From the NCBI GenBank assembly GCA_009692005.1, contig SHZZ01000013.1, forward strand, positions 1-64,000: DNA of 64,000 nucleotides, in the 5' to 3' direction. The notes beneath the pieces were generated by a model. The model saw nothing but the letters and a program-made list of their open reading frames with translations, did not search any database and had not been told where the DNA came from. Position numbers and translations under genes: made by a program. Positions 18,149 through 26,232 of this stretch are shown piece by piece (within the stretch, counting starts at the first letter, position 1; the number at the start of each line of letters is the position of its first letter). The stretch comes from Gemmataceae bacterium (lineage in GTDB: Bacteria > Planctomycetota > Planctomycetia > Gemmatales > Gemmataceae).

Positions 18149-19336
18149 ATGCTGACGAAACTTGCCTACCGCGCCTTGACAGAAATATCTCCCCGAGTGG
18201 GGATGAAAGCGGCCTACTTGTGGGTGTTCAAGGGGTTGATGGCTGTGCGGGCCTACAAAAAACGGCTGCAGAATAAAGAATTGTACCCGCCTTTCATGTT
18301 TGTCGCCCTGACCAACACCTGCAACTTGCGCTGCCATGGCTGCTGGGTTGAAAAAGAGGGAACAGCCTTTCACCTTCCTGCCGAGGACCTCGATGCCATT
18401 ATCCGGGTGGGCAAGAAAAACCGCGCCTATTACTACACGCTGTTGGGCGGCGAGCCCTACATGTACAAAGGCATCTGGGATGTGTTCCAGCGCCACCGCG
18501 ACTGTTACTTTCAAACCATCACCAACGGCATGCTCTTTACGGAAAGAAATGTGCAGCGTCTGGCCGAAGCGGGAAATGTCACGCCCCTGGTAAGCATTGA
18601 TGGGCAGCAATATCAGAATGACCTTCGCCGCGGCGAGGGCGTCTTCGACGCGGCCATGGAGGGGATGGACCGGCTAAGGAAAAAGGGGCTGATTTTCGGA
18701 GTAGCCTGTACCATCACCGGGAAAAACATGGAGGAAGTGCTCTGTGATTCCTACCTGGAAATGATGATCAAAAAAGGGGCCATGTACATCTGGTATTACT
18801 TTTACAGGCCAGTGGGGGAGGATCCCCATCCAGAGTACTGCCTGTCCCCCGAGCAACTTTTGGAAGCCAGGAAGAAAATGGTGGCCTTGCGCCACCGGCA
18901 TCCGATCATCATCATCGACAGTTATTGGACAGCCACGGGAGAGGCCTTTTGCCCGGCGGCCATGGGCATGGGCTTCCACATCGGCCCGCAGGGGAGCATC
19001 GAAATCTGCCCGCCTTTGTCCTTCGCCACCAACAAGGTCAGTGACAACAACCACGACCTGAACAAGACCTTCAAGGAAAGCAAGTTCCTGAACGGGTTTC
19101 AGGATTTTGTTAAAACCCGCACCAAGGGGTGTGTCATTTTGGAACATCCCCAAGAGTTGGTGGAGTTTATCCAGGGTCATGGGGCCAAGGATTACAGCAC
19201 ACGCGATGCCTTTAAGGAAATCGGCTGTGGCAAACCGAGGCAAAGCCAACATATGCCCGGGAAGGAAATCCCCGAATCTTACTGGGTCTACCGATTCTTG
19301 AAGAACAATGTTTTCTTTGGCATGGGTGCTTTGTGA
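18149..19336 (+). CDS. Radical SAM protein with C-terminal SPASM/Twitch-like cysteines
   Basis: A 395-residue radical SAM protein with the cluster cysteines C58, C62, C65 in TNTCNLRCHGCW and the glycine-rich LLGGEPYMY that binds SAM. After the barrel the segment AFCPAAMGMGFHIGPQGSIEICPP carries the C-x-n-G-x-C-P pattern of SPASM/Twitch auxiliary-cluster domains, with another Cys in KGCVILEHP. Homologues range from peptide-modifying enzymes to HpnH-like isoprenoid enzymes; the isoprenoid setting favours the latter kind of role but does not prove it. ATG 18149 is chosen for GGGAGAGG upstream. Its stop overlaps the GTG start of the cyclase gene (GTGA). Confidence 0.85.
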   Translation: MLTKLAYRALTEISPRVGMKAAYLWVFKGLMAVRAYKKRLQNKELYPPFMFVALTNTCNLRCHGCWVEKEGTAFHLPAEDLDAIIRVGKKNRAYYYTLLGGEPYMYKGIWDVFQRHRDCYFQTITNGMLFTERNVQRLAEAGNVTPLVSIDGQQYQNDLRRGEGVFDAAMEGMDRLRKKGLIFGVACTITGKNMEEVLCDSYLEMMIKKGAMYIWYYFYRPVGEDPHPEYCLSPEQLLEARKKMVALRHRHPIIIIDSYWTATGEAFCPAAMGMGFHIGPQGSIEICPPLSFATNKVSDNNHDLNKTFKESKFLNGFQDFVKTRTKGCVILEHPQELVEFIQGHGAKDYSTRDAFKEIGCGKPRQSQHMPGKEIPESYWVYRFLKNNVFFGMGAL

Positions 19337-21141
19337 ATGGAGTTGCCCATTCCAGACCAGACCTGATTTTGACCCTAAAAGAATCGCAGCGACTGGAAAA
19401 CGCCTGGCGATTGAACAAGGCCCGCTTGCTCGACCACCGCCAACCGGGGGGATATTGGCAAGGGGAACTTTCCACTTCGGCTCTCTCTACGGCGTTGGCT
19501 GCTGCCGCCCTCAGTCATGCAGGCTCCACCAAGGTTGACCTGGCGCTTTCTGGCCTGGAGTGGCTGGCGCAAAACCAAAATACCGATGGCGGCTGGGGCG
19601 ACACCACGATCAGCCATTCCAATATCTCCACCACGGCGCTGGTTTTGGCCTCCTTTCGCATCACAAGGCGGGAAAAAGAATTTGCCAACACGGTGGCGAA
19701 GGCCCAGGAGTGGCTGCGGGCCAAGTATGGCGCCGATTTTTCCCTGGCCAAAACGGTGAAGGAAAGGTACGGCAAGGACCATACTTTTTCCGTGCCGATT
19801 CTGGCCACTTGCGCCATTGCTGACATGGTCCCCTGGAAGGAAGTTCCTTCCCTTCCTTTTGAACTCGGCTGTCTGCCGCAAAGCTGGTTTCGCTTCCTTG
19901 GCCTGCCGGTAGTCAGTTACGCCTTGCCTGCATTGCTGGCAATTGGCCAATGCATTCACCACCATCAAGCGAGCCGTGTCCTGCCTTTGCGCTGGTTGCG
20001 CGACCTATGCCGGGGAAGGGCCAATAAGGTATTGGCAAAGATTCAGCCCACCAATGGGGGCTTCCTCGAAGCGACGCCGTTGACTGCATTTGTCGCGCTG
20101 ACGCTTTCTGCTTCCGGTCTGGGGCAAACCCCGGTGGTTTTGCAGTGTCTCGACTTTCTGGAAAAATCCGCCCGCCCCGATGGCGGCTGGGCCATCGACA
20201 CCAACCTGGCTACCTGGGTGACTTCTCTTTCGGTTAATGCCCTGGCGAGCAGCGGCGAACTGGACACTCTCGAGGATAAAAGCCTCCTGGCCGAGTGGAT
20301 TTTGAATCAACAGTATCGGACCCGGCATCCCTACACCGGCGCCGACCCGGGCGGCTGGTCCTGGACACCACTGCCCGGCGGCGTGCCAGACGCCGACGAT
20401 ACCCCCGGCGCGCTTCTCGCTCTCACCCACCTGGGAGTTCCCCCGGGAGAGTGGTTGGACAACGGTGTCAAATGGCTTTCCGGCCTGCAGAACCGGGATC
20501 AGGGGATGCCAACTTTTTGCCGCGGCTGGGGTACGCTCCCCTTCGACCGCAGCGGTTGCGACCTGACCGCTCATACCCTGCGGGCCATTGCTCCCTGGTA
20601 CTTGGATGAAATTTACCCCGTTTCGTCCGAGGTGCAGAGGCGTCTTGGCCCGGACATGGAGCGGCTTTATGATGGCGGTTTATATTTCCTTTATAACCAA
20701 CAGAGCCCTGAGGGTGCCTGGCTGCCCTTGTGGTTTGGCAACCAGTTTGCTCCGGAGGAGACCAACCCGGTCTTTGGAACCACCCGAGTTTTGGCCGCTT
20801 TTCGCGACCTGGGCATGACCAGTGACTCGCGCGCCCTGGCTGGTGTCCGCTATTTGGAACAGGCGCAAAATCACGACGGCGGCTGGGGCGGCGCACCGGG
20901 TTGCCCCTCCTCCCTGGAGGAAACCGGACTGGCCCTCGATGTTCTTTGCGCCTTCACCACCGGTCCGAATGTTCTCCACCGGGGTTTATTATGGTTGATT
21001 AATGCCGTGGAGAATGGTCAACTAGAAAACCCTACCCCAATTGGGTTTTACTTCGCCCGGCTTTGGTATTGGGAGCGATTGTACCCGGTGATTTTCGCTC
21101 TGGGCGGACTAGGCCGTGTTCGCCGGTCCCTGAAACCCTAA
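19333..21141 (+). CDS. Squalene-hopene-cyclase-family class II terpene cyclase
   Basis: A 602-residue alpha/alpha-barrel protein of the squalene/oxidosqualene cyclase family. The protonating D-x-D-D motif is intact at residues 353-356 (PDADDT). QW-type repeats are seen along the chain: NTDGGWGDTT, RPDGGWAIDTN, EGAWLPLWFGNQ and HDGGWGG. The DxDD motif indicates cyclisation started by protonation of a double bond, as in hopene or tetraprenyl-beta-curcumene cyclases. Because a polyprenyl diphosphate synthase is the next gene, and no squalene synthase is present, the substrate may be a polyprenyl chain rather than squalene. The start is GTG overlapping the previous stop. Confidence 0.87.
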   Translation: MNGVAHSRPDLILTLKESQRLENAWRLNKARLLDHRQPGGYWQGELSTSALSTALAAAALSHAGSTKVDLALSGLEWLAQNQNTDGGWGDTTISHSNISTTALVLASFRITRREKEFANTVAKAQEWLRAKYGADFSLAKTVKERYGKDHTFSVPILATCAIADMVPWKEVPSLPFELGCLPQSWFRFLGLPVVSYALPALLAIGQCIHHHQASRVLPLRWLRDLCRGRANKVLAKIQPTNGGFLEATPLTAFVALTLSASGLGQTPVVLQCLDFLEKSARPDGGWAIDTNLATWVTSLSVNALASSGELDTLEDKSLLAEWILNQQYRTRHPYTGADPGGWSWTPLPGGVPDADDTPGALLALTHLGVPPGEWLDNGVKWLSGLQNRDQGMPTFCRGWGTLPFDRSGCDLTAHTLRAIAPWYLDEIYPVSSEVQRRLGPDMERLYDGGLYFLYNQQSPEGAWLPLWFGNQFAPEETNPVFGTTRVLAAFRDLGMTSDSRALAGVRYLEQAQNHDGGWGGAPGCPSSLEETGLALDVLCAFTTGPNVLHRGLLWLINAVENGQLENPTPIGFYFARLWYWERLYPVIFALGGLGRVRRSLKP

Positions 21142-21180
21142 AAAGATTGACAAGCGGACAACCTGGAGGAATAGGAAATC

Positions 21181-22977
21181 GTGTCAAACACCATGGCGGC
21201 GCCGGCGCTTGAAATCGCCGTTCCCAAAGAGAAAAAAGGCAGCACCTCTCACCTCAAGGCGGTTCCGCAAGAACGGCAAGAGCGCGACCGCATTCGCCAG
21301 GAAGTTGCCCGGCATTGCGTCGGCCTTGATCGTTCCCGCTCCTTTACAAGGGTCGAAATTCAAGCTATTTCTGAAACCGTTCTCACCCACCTTGGTTTGG
21401 GTTTCCAATACACCGGCTTTACTTCGGTTTGCGTTGCCAACGAATTCTGGCGCGAACAAGTGCAAGGCATCGATTTCTCTCGCCGCTTGCTACTAATGCC
21501 CCATTGCTTAAAACACGCGGAAGGTTGCCCGGCGGATTATGACGAATTTGGCCTGGATTGCCGCAAGTGTGGCGCCTGTTCGGTCGCCGATTTCAAAACC
21601 AAGGCCGAGGACCTGGGCTATAAAGTCCTGGTTTCTGAAGGCACGCCGATTGTTCTCAAAATCATCGTCAGCGGGCATGTGGACGCAATTGTCGGCGTGG
21701 CTTGCCTCAATGTCCTGGAAAAGGCCCTGGACAAAATCCTCCTGGCTGGCATCCCCTGCGTCGCTGTTCCCCTCCTCTCCAGCAATTGCAAAAGCACTTC
21801 TGTGGACGAGGACTGGGTCATGGAAATGATCGACCTGAAGACACCGCCACCCGCGGTCATTACCCGTTCTTACATCCACCTGATGCGTGAAGCCAACCGG
21901 ATTTTCGAGGAACCGGAATTATCTCGCCTGGCCCCCCGGCCCCGGGAAAGTTCTTCCTCTGCCAATGTCAACCCTTTGGCCCAACAGGAAAGGCTCGCTT
22001 ACGACTGGCTTTCCCGCGGGGGAAAACGCAGCCGTCCTTTCATCACCCTGGCGGTTTACGACGCCCTCACCGGAGGGCAGGGCACCCTGAAACCCGAAAC
22101 CATTAAACTTCCCGATCATGTCAAGCGCGCTGCCTTGGCCATTGAAGCCTTCCACAAGGCTTCCCTCGTCCATGACGACATCGAGGACGACGATGGTTTC
22201 CGCTACGGCAAGGAAACTCTGCACAGGCAGGAAGGCGTGCCTGTGGCCATCAATGTGGGTGATTACCTGATTGGCATGGGTTACCGCCTGATTTCCCGCG
22301 ACCGCGCTGAGATGGGCGCCGAAGCCGCCGCCGATATCCTCTTTCGCCTTTCCGATGCTCATGTGAAACTCGCCGAGGGGCAAGGCGCCGAACTGCTCTG
22401 GCGCAAAGCGGCGGATAAAATCCTCACCCCGCTCGATGCCTTGCGCATTTATGGATTGAAAACCAGCCCGGCCTTCGAAGCGGCCCTCTTTGCTGGCATC
22501 CGCCTTGCTGGCTCTGCCGACGCTTTCGAAAAAATAGTCCCCGAGTTTTCTAAAAACCTCGGCGTCGCTTTTCAAATCCTCAACGACCTCACCGACTTTG
22601 AACCCGCCGCGGACAATAAAGTTGTCGCCGGGCAGGACATTCTCGCCGGCCGCCCCACGGTCTTGCTGGCCATGGCGCTGGAATCCGCAAGTCAATCGCA
22701 GCGGGAAGAAATCTTGACCATTCTGGAAAAAGTGCGCGGTGGCGATTCCTCGTTTGTTCTCATTGAACGGGTGCACCACCTGTTCGAAACCACCGGCGCG
22801 CTTAACAAGGGCCGGAAAATGGTGGAAAAGTACCGCGCCAGGGCCGAAGCCATCGCTGACGAGGTGGAATCCGAGGACTTGCGCCGTTTGCTTTATTTCC
22901 TAGTCGATTCCGTTTTGGAAACTCCCGGGGAAGAGGCCATGGAAGCGCCTGTTTTGTTGCAACTAGGAAAAACTTAA
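21181..22977 (+). CDS. DUF116 - polyprenyl diphosphate synthase fusion
   Basis: A 598-residue two-domain protein. Residues about 55-235 match DUF116, with a cysteine-rich segment (MPHCLKHAEGCP; DCRKCGACS) and GVACLNVLEKAL. Residues about 260-590 are a trans-isoprenyl diphosphate synthase: GGKRSRPF near 280, first Asp-rich motif HDDIEDDD from D332, second motif NDLTD (first Asp replaced by Asn), then GQDILAGRPT. The residue five before the first Asp-rich motif is Ala, which in the family usually goes with longer products. GTG 21181 follows GGAGG/AGGAA. The next gene overlaps the stop as TAATG, and the previous gene ends 39 nt upstream. Confidence 0.87.
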   Translation: MSNTMAAPALEIAVPKEKKGSTSHLKAVPQERQERDRIRQEVARHCVGLDRSRSFTRVEIQAISETVLTHLGLGFQYTGFTSVCVANEFWREQVQGIDFSRRLLLMPHCLKHAEGCPADYDEFGLDCRKCGACSVADFKTKAEDLGYKVLVSEGTPIVLKIIVSGHVDAIVGVACLNVLEKALDKILLAGIPCVAVPLLSSNCKSTSVDEDWVMEMIDLKTPPPAVITRSYIHLMREANRIFEEPELSRLAPRPRESSSSANVNPLAQQERLAYDWLSRGGKRSRPFITLAVYDALTGGQGTLKPETIKLPDHVKRAALAIEAFHKASLVHDDIEDDDGFRYGKETLHRQEGVPVAINVGDYLIGMGYRLISRDRAEMGAEAAADILFRLSDAHVKLAEGQGAELLWRKAADKILTPLDALRIYGLKTSPAFEAALFAGIRLAGSADAFEKIVPEFSKNLGVAFQILNDLTDFEPAADNKVVAGQDILAGRPTVLLAMALESASQSQREEILTILEKVRGGDSSFVLIERVHHLFETTGALNKGRKMVEKYRARAEAIADEVESEDLRRLLYFLVDSVLETPGEEAMEAPVLLQLGKT

Positions 22978-23534
22978 TGGCCCCGCAGGACAGTCCCGCC
23001 AAGAAATTGGAAAGCCTCTTTCGGGAATTCGTCGGTGAAGCCATTCCCCCCTTGTTCCCGGTTTCTCCTCAAGAAATGCCCGAGCCCTTCAAGAATCTTC
23101 TCGACCATGAAGATCACATGACCGTGACCATGGAAGCCAACTATGGCGAGTTGATGGAAATCCAGGTCCTCAAGGAAAGCCAGGGTGCCAACACCTATGC
23201 CCGCATGCTGCGTTTGAACGGGGAGAAAACCAAAAGAACGGTGTTATTTGGCGCCATGAGGGTAAGGCTGGATTTTCTCCCCCAGCTTGTCCGTCAGGAG
23301 ATTCTGGCCAAAAAAACACCCCTGGGAAGAATCCTGATCAAGCACCATGTCATGCGCAAACTTGAGCTGGTGCAGTTGCTGAAACTGGAATTAGGGGAGG
23401 AGCAGCGCCACTGGTTTGGCTCAATCCCACCTGGGCCTATTTATGGGCGTGTGGCCATCATCCATTGCCATGGCCTGCCGGCCATTGAACTTTTTGAGGT
23501 CGCCGCCCCCTTGGGCCCCGACCCCAGCGCCTGA
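22977..23534 (+). CDS. Chorismate-lyase-like (UbiC/UTRA-fold) protein
   Basis: A 185-residue protein resembling chorismate pyruvate-lyase. The alignment with E. coli UbiC is clearest in KTPLGRILIKHHVMRK (UbiC: KTPLGRYLF...), the Trp followed by YGRVAIIHCHGLPAIELFEV, and a Glu in that last strand at the position of the UbiC catalytic Glu. UbiC converts chorismate to 4-hydroxybenzoate and pyruvate. Whether this protein lyses chorismate or only binds an aromatic acid is unknown, because the family is broad. It is the last gene of the operon, starting within the stop codon of the synthase gene. Confidence 0.72.
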   Translation: MAPQDSPAKKLESLFREFVGEAIPPLFPVSPQEMPEPFKNLLDHEDHMTVTMEANYGELMEIQVLKESQGANTYARMLRLNGEKTKRTVLFGAMRVRLDFLPQLVRQEILAKKTPLGRILIKHHVMRKLELVQLLKLELGEEQRHWFGSIPPGPIYGRVAIIHCHGLPAIELFEVAAPLGPDPSA

Positions 23535-23894
23535 CTTTTCTCGATCTCATGGCGCGTCAAACTCTTTAATGAGATGACTTAAGTGGAAAAATGCTAAAAG
23601 GTTTATTGTGTGGCAAGGGCGGTTTTGGTCGGAACCAAATGGGGACCTTGCGAAAGGCTCCAACCCAGGTCGGCCTGGCGTAAAGTCCGTTCCACAAGCT
23701 TGTGAGTTGAACAAATTTCTTTTCAATCTTCGCCCAGGGAAATATTCCGGTTAATTTTGCCAAGACAATTTCCCTTAACTCACATTCGGTAAAAAACCAG
23801 CCTCAACTCAGACCAAAAGTAGCGATCCTTCGGGCTTGGAATGAAGGCGGTTCGAGAAGTTAAAAAGGTGTTGGTTTTGCCCGTTCGTTTCACC
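23535..23894 (+). other. Intergenic stretch after the seven-gene operon
   Basis: No gene is recognised. An inverted repeat ATCTCAT / ATGAGAT with an 18-base loop lies 20 bases after the operon, and a perfect CCAGG-TCGG-CCTGG hairpin lies near 23665. Neither has a T tract, so no clear intrinsic terminator is visible here. Confidence 0.5.
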
Positions 23895-23923
23895 TTGCCT
23901 TAAAGGGCGTGCTGGCCTATATT
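23895..23923 (+). promoter_or_regulatory. Sigma-70-type promoter of the tRNA-Thr operon
   Basis: TTGCCT at 23895 and TATATT at 23918 are separated by exactly 17 bases. The predicted transcript start is about 15 bases before the first tRNA, so this probably drives the tRNA-Thr/Tyr/Gly/Thr group and may continue into tuf. Confidence 0.65.
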
Positions 23924-23946
23924 TACTTTTTCTCATGGCTAGCCGT

Positions 23947-24018
23947 GCTAGCGTAGCTCAATGGCAGAGCACTGGTTTTGTAAACCAGTGGTTGTGGGTT
24001 CAAGTCCCACCGCTAGCT
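23947..24018 (+). tRNA. tRNA-Thr (anticodon TGT)
   Basis: Acceptor GCTAGCG / CGCTAGC, anticodon stem CTGGT / ACCAG with loop TTTGTAA, T-loop GGTTCAAGTCC, discriminator T, CCA not encoded. It is the first tRNA of a four-tRNA group upstream of tuf. Confidence 0.96.
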
Positions 24019-24116
24019 CTGTCTTGGGATGGTGTTACTGGCTGTGAGAAAATTGCGGGCTGAAGGCCGGTGGAGGGAAAAACTCCGGCCTGTTTGGATG
24101 GAAGGGCAAGCAACGC

Positions 24117-24200
24117 GGGTAGGTGGCCGAGCGGCCAATGGCATCAGACTGTAAATCTGACGGACTTTGTCCTACGGGGGTTCAAATCCCTCCCTGCCCA
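24117..24200 (+). tRNA. tRNA-Tyr (anticodon GTA)
   Basis: Acceptor GGGTAGG / CCTGCCC (one G-U pair), anticodon GTA in the loop CTGTAAA, a long class II variable arm, T-loop GGTTCAAATCC and discriminator A. A GGCCGG...CCGGCC hairpin sits in the spacer before it (24065-24090). Confidence 0.96.
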
Positions 24201-24235
24201 TTCGGGGTTCCCATAAGGTAAAAAAGGGAATTCAC

Positions 24236-24306
24236 GCGGGTGTAGCTCAATGGCAGAGCCCCTGTTTTCCAAGCAGGATATGGGAGTTCGATTCTCCCCA
24301 CCCGCT
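24236..24306 (+). tRNA. tRNA-Gly (anticodon TCC)
   Basis: Acceptor GCGGGTG / CACCCGC, anticodon stem CCTGT / GCAGG with loop TTTCCAA, T-loop AGTTCGATTCT and discriminator T. Confidence 0.95.
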
Positions 24307-24330
24307 TTTGGGCGCCCTGGGGTTCCCGAG

Positions 24331-24402
24331 GCTGCTGTAGCTCAGCGGTAGAGCGCTTCCTTGGTAAGGCAGAGGTCCTGGGTTCAAATCCCAGCAGCAG
24401 CT
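24331..24402 (+). tRNA. tRNA-Thr (anticodon GGT)
   Basis: Acceptor GCTGCTG / CAGCAGC, loop TTGGTAA giving GGT, T-loop GGTTCAAATCC. The anticodon stem CTTCC / GGCAG contains a T-C mismatch at 29-41, unlike the fully paired stem of the usual threonine tRNA. It directly precedes tuf, as in the thrT-tufB arrangement of other bacteria. Confidence 0.93.
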
Positions 24403-24548
24403 TTTGCAAGGTTTTTTCTCCGGGTCGGGCCCGGGGGTGTGCCTGTTTTTAAGGAAAACGGGTGCTGTTTACTGGTGTTTTTCCTACAATCTTGGGTGAA
24501 CCGGATTGCGGGTATCCTGATCAACCTACTTGATCTTTCGGAGGAGCG

Positions 24549-25763
24549 ATGGCTAAGGAATTATTCAATCGAAACAAACTCCATGTCAATGTTGGAACCA
24601 TTGGACACATTGATCACGGCAAAACTACGACGACGGCGGCCATCGTAGCCCGCCAGGCGTTTAAGAACAAAATCGAAAAGTACAAGGACTATAAGGAAAT
24701 TGCCAAGGGCGGAACCGAGCGCGACGAACTCAAGACCGTCACCATTGCCGTGGCGCATGTCGAGTACGAAACGGTTAAAAGGCACTATGCCCACATCGAT
24801 TGCCCGGGCCACGCCGATTACATCAAGAACATGATCACTGGCGCGGCGCAGATGGATGGCGCCATCTTGGTGGTGGATGCCGGTGACGGCCCCATGCCGC
24901 AAACCCGCGAGCATATCCTCCTGGCCCGCCAGGTGGGAGTGCCTCGCGTCGTTGTGTACTTGAACAAGTGCGATTTGGTCGATGACGCCGAACTACTTGA
25001 CCTCGTCGAAATGGAAGTTCGCGAACTGCTGAATAAATATGAATTCCCCGGCGATGAAATCCCGGTGGTGCGCGGCAGTTCCCTCCCCGTCATGCTTTCC
25101 GCGGGCAAGGATGATGTGGCTGGCAAGTGTATCGACAACCTCATGGATGCCCTGGATAGTTACATCCCTGACCCGATTCGCGAACAGGACAAGCCTTTCC
25201 TCATGAGCATCGAGGATGTTTTCTCGATCAAGGGGCGTGGCACCGTGGGCACCGGCCGAATTGAACGCGGCATGGTCAAGGTCGGCGATGAAGTCGAAAT
25301 CATCGGCCTGTGCAAGGACTCCAAGAAAACCGTTGTCACCGGCGTGGAAATGTTCCAGAAAACTCTGGACAAGGGCATTGCCGGCGACAATGTTGGCGTT
25401 CTCCTCCGAGGCATCGAGCGCACCGACCTGGAACGCGGTCAGGTGCTGGCCAAGCCCGGCAGCATCACCCCGCATACCAAGTTTGAGGCCAGCGTTTATA
25501 TTCTGAGCAAGGAAGAAGGCGGTCGGCATACCGCGTTCTTCAGCGGCTACCGGCCCCAATTTTATTTCCGCACCACGGATGTCACCGGTAATGTGGCTCT
25601 GCCAGCAGGAGTGGAAATGTGTATGCCGGGCGACAATGTCAAGGGTATGTCCGTTTCCTTGCTGGCGGAATCGCCAATTGCCATGGATGAAGGCCTGCGC
25701 TTCGCTATTCGCGAAGGAGGCCGGACGGTGGGTTCCGGCGTGGTGACCAAGGTTATTGAGTAA
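24549..25763 (+). CDS. tuf: Elongation factor Tu
   Basis: A 404-residue EF-Tu, which brings aminoacyl-tRNA to the ribosome. Domain 1 has the P-loop GHIDHGKT at 19-26, [15 protein letters not shown], and NKCD. Domains 2 and 3 follow with [13 protein letters not shown] and the [25 protein letters not shown] block. Switch I reads [16 protein letters not shown] instead of the almost universal RGITINTAHVEYET; the Mg-coordinating Thr is kept. I recall the same kind of loop in other planctomycete EF-Tu proteins. CGGAGGAG lies just upstream of the ATG. The gene sits between the tRNA group and rpmG. Confidence 0.97.
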   Translation: MAKELFNRNKLHVNVGTIGHIDHGKTTTTAAIVARQAFKNKIEKYKDYKEIAKGGTERDELKTVTIAVAHVEYETVKRHYAHIDCPGHADYIKNMITGAAQMDGAILVVDAGDGPMPQTREHILLARQVGVPRVVVYLNKCDLVDDAELLDLVEMEVRELLNKYEFPGDEIPVVRGSSLPVMLSAGKDDVAGKCIDNLMDALDSYIPDPIREQDKPFLMSIEDVFSIKGRGTVGTGRIERGMVKVGDEVEIIGLCKDSKKTVVTGVEMFQKTLDKGIAGDNVGVLLRGIERTDLERGQVLAKPGSITPHTKFEASVYILSKEEGGRHTAFFSGYRPQFYFRTTDVTGNVALPAGVEMCMPGDNVKGMSVSLLAESPIAMDEGLRFAIREGGRTVGSGVVTKVIE

Positions 25764-25852
25764 ACCCGACCGCGAAAGGCCGGAGAGCGCCTGGAGGATA
25801 AAAATCTTTCCGGCGCTTCTTGGGTTTTCTTGGGTGGGTTTTGGAGAAGAAC

Positions 25853-26005
25853 ATGCGGGAATATGTCTGGCTGGAATGTAAAGATTGTGGTGCCCGGAAT
25901 TACCGGGCCAACAAGGAGACGCGTGGCCCCGAGCGCCTGGAATTGAAGAAATTCTGCCGCAAGGAGCGTAAGCATACCACCCACAAGGAATCCAGGAAGA
26001 AGTAG
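25853..26005 (+). CDS. rpmG: 50S ribosomal protein L33
   Basis: A 50-residue L33 (REYVWLECKDCGARNYRANK, then RLELKKFCRKERKHTTHKE). The first Cys pair CxxC is intact, but the second pair is C-R-K-E, so one zinc ligand is replaced by Glu and a standard four-Cys zinc site cannot form. ATG 25853 has GGAGA upstream. It lies between tuf and tRNA-Trp, the common order before secE. Confidence 0.92.
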   Translation: MREYVWLECKDCGARNYRANKETRGPERLELKKFCRKERKHTTHKESRKK

Positions 26006-26042
26006 ATTCTGGAGCATCTCCGGTTGGCGCCGGAGTTTTTGG

Positions 26043-26115
26043 AGGGGTGTAGCTCAATTGGTAGAGCACTGGTCTCCAAAACCAGCGGTTGCGGGTTCGA
26101 TTCCCTCCGCCCCTG
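26043..26115 (+). tRNA. tRNA-Trp (anticodon CCA)
   Basis: Acceptor AGGGGTG / CGCCCCT, anticodon stem CTGGT / ACCAG with loop CTCCAAA, T-loop GGTTCGATTCC, discriminator G. It sits between rpmG and secE as in many bacteria. Confidence 0.96.
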
Positions 26116-26232
26116 TTCATAGGATAACTTAGCGGTCGGCATAACCCGGCCGTGGACTGGCTTGATAGGCGGCTGCCAGCCACGGAAATTAATCGCACAA
26201 GTTTTTCTTGCCGCCTTCCTTCAGGATGTCCA

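Noticed and set aside
23566-23763. 65-codon minus-strand frame after the seven-gene operon
   Set aside because: No ribosome-binding site and no recognisable protein pattern.
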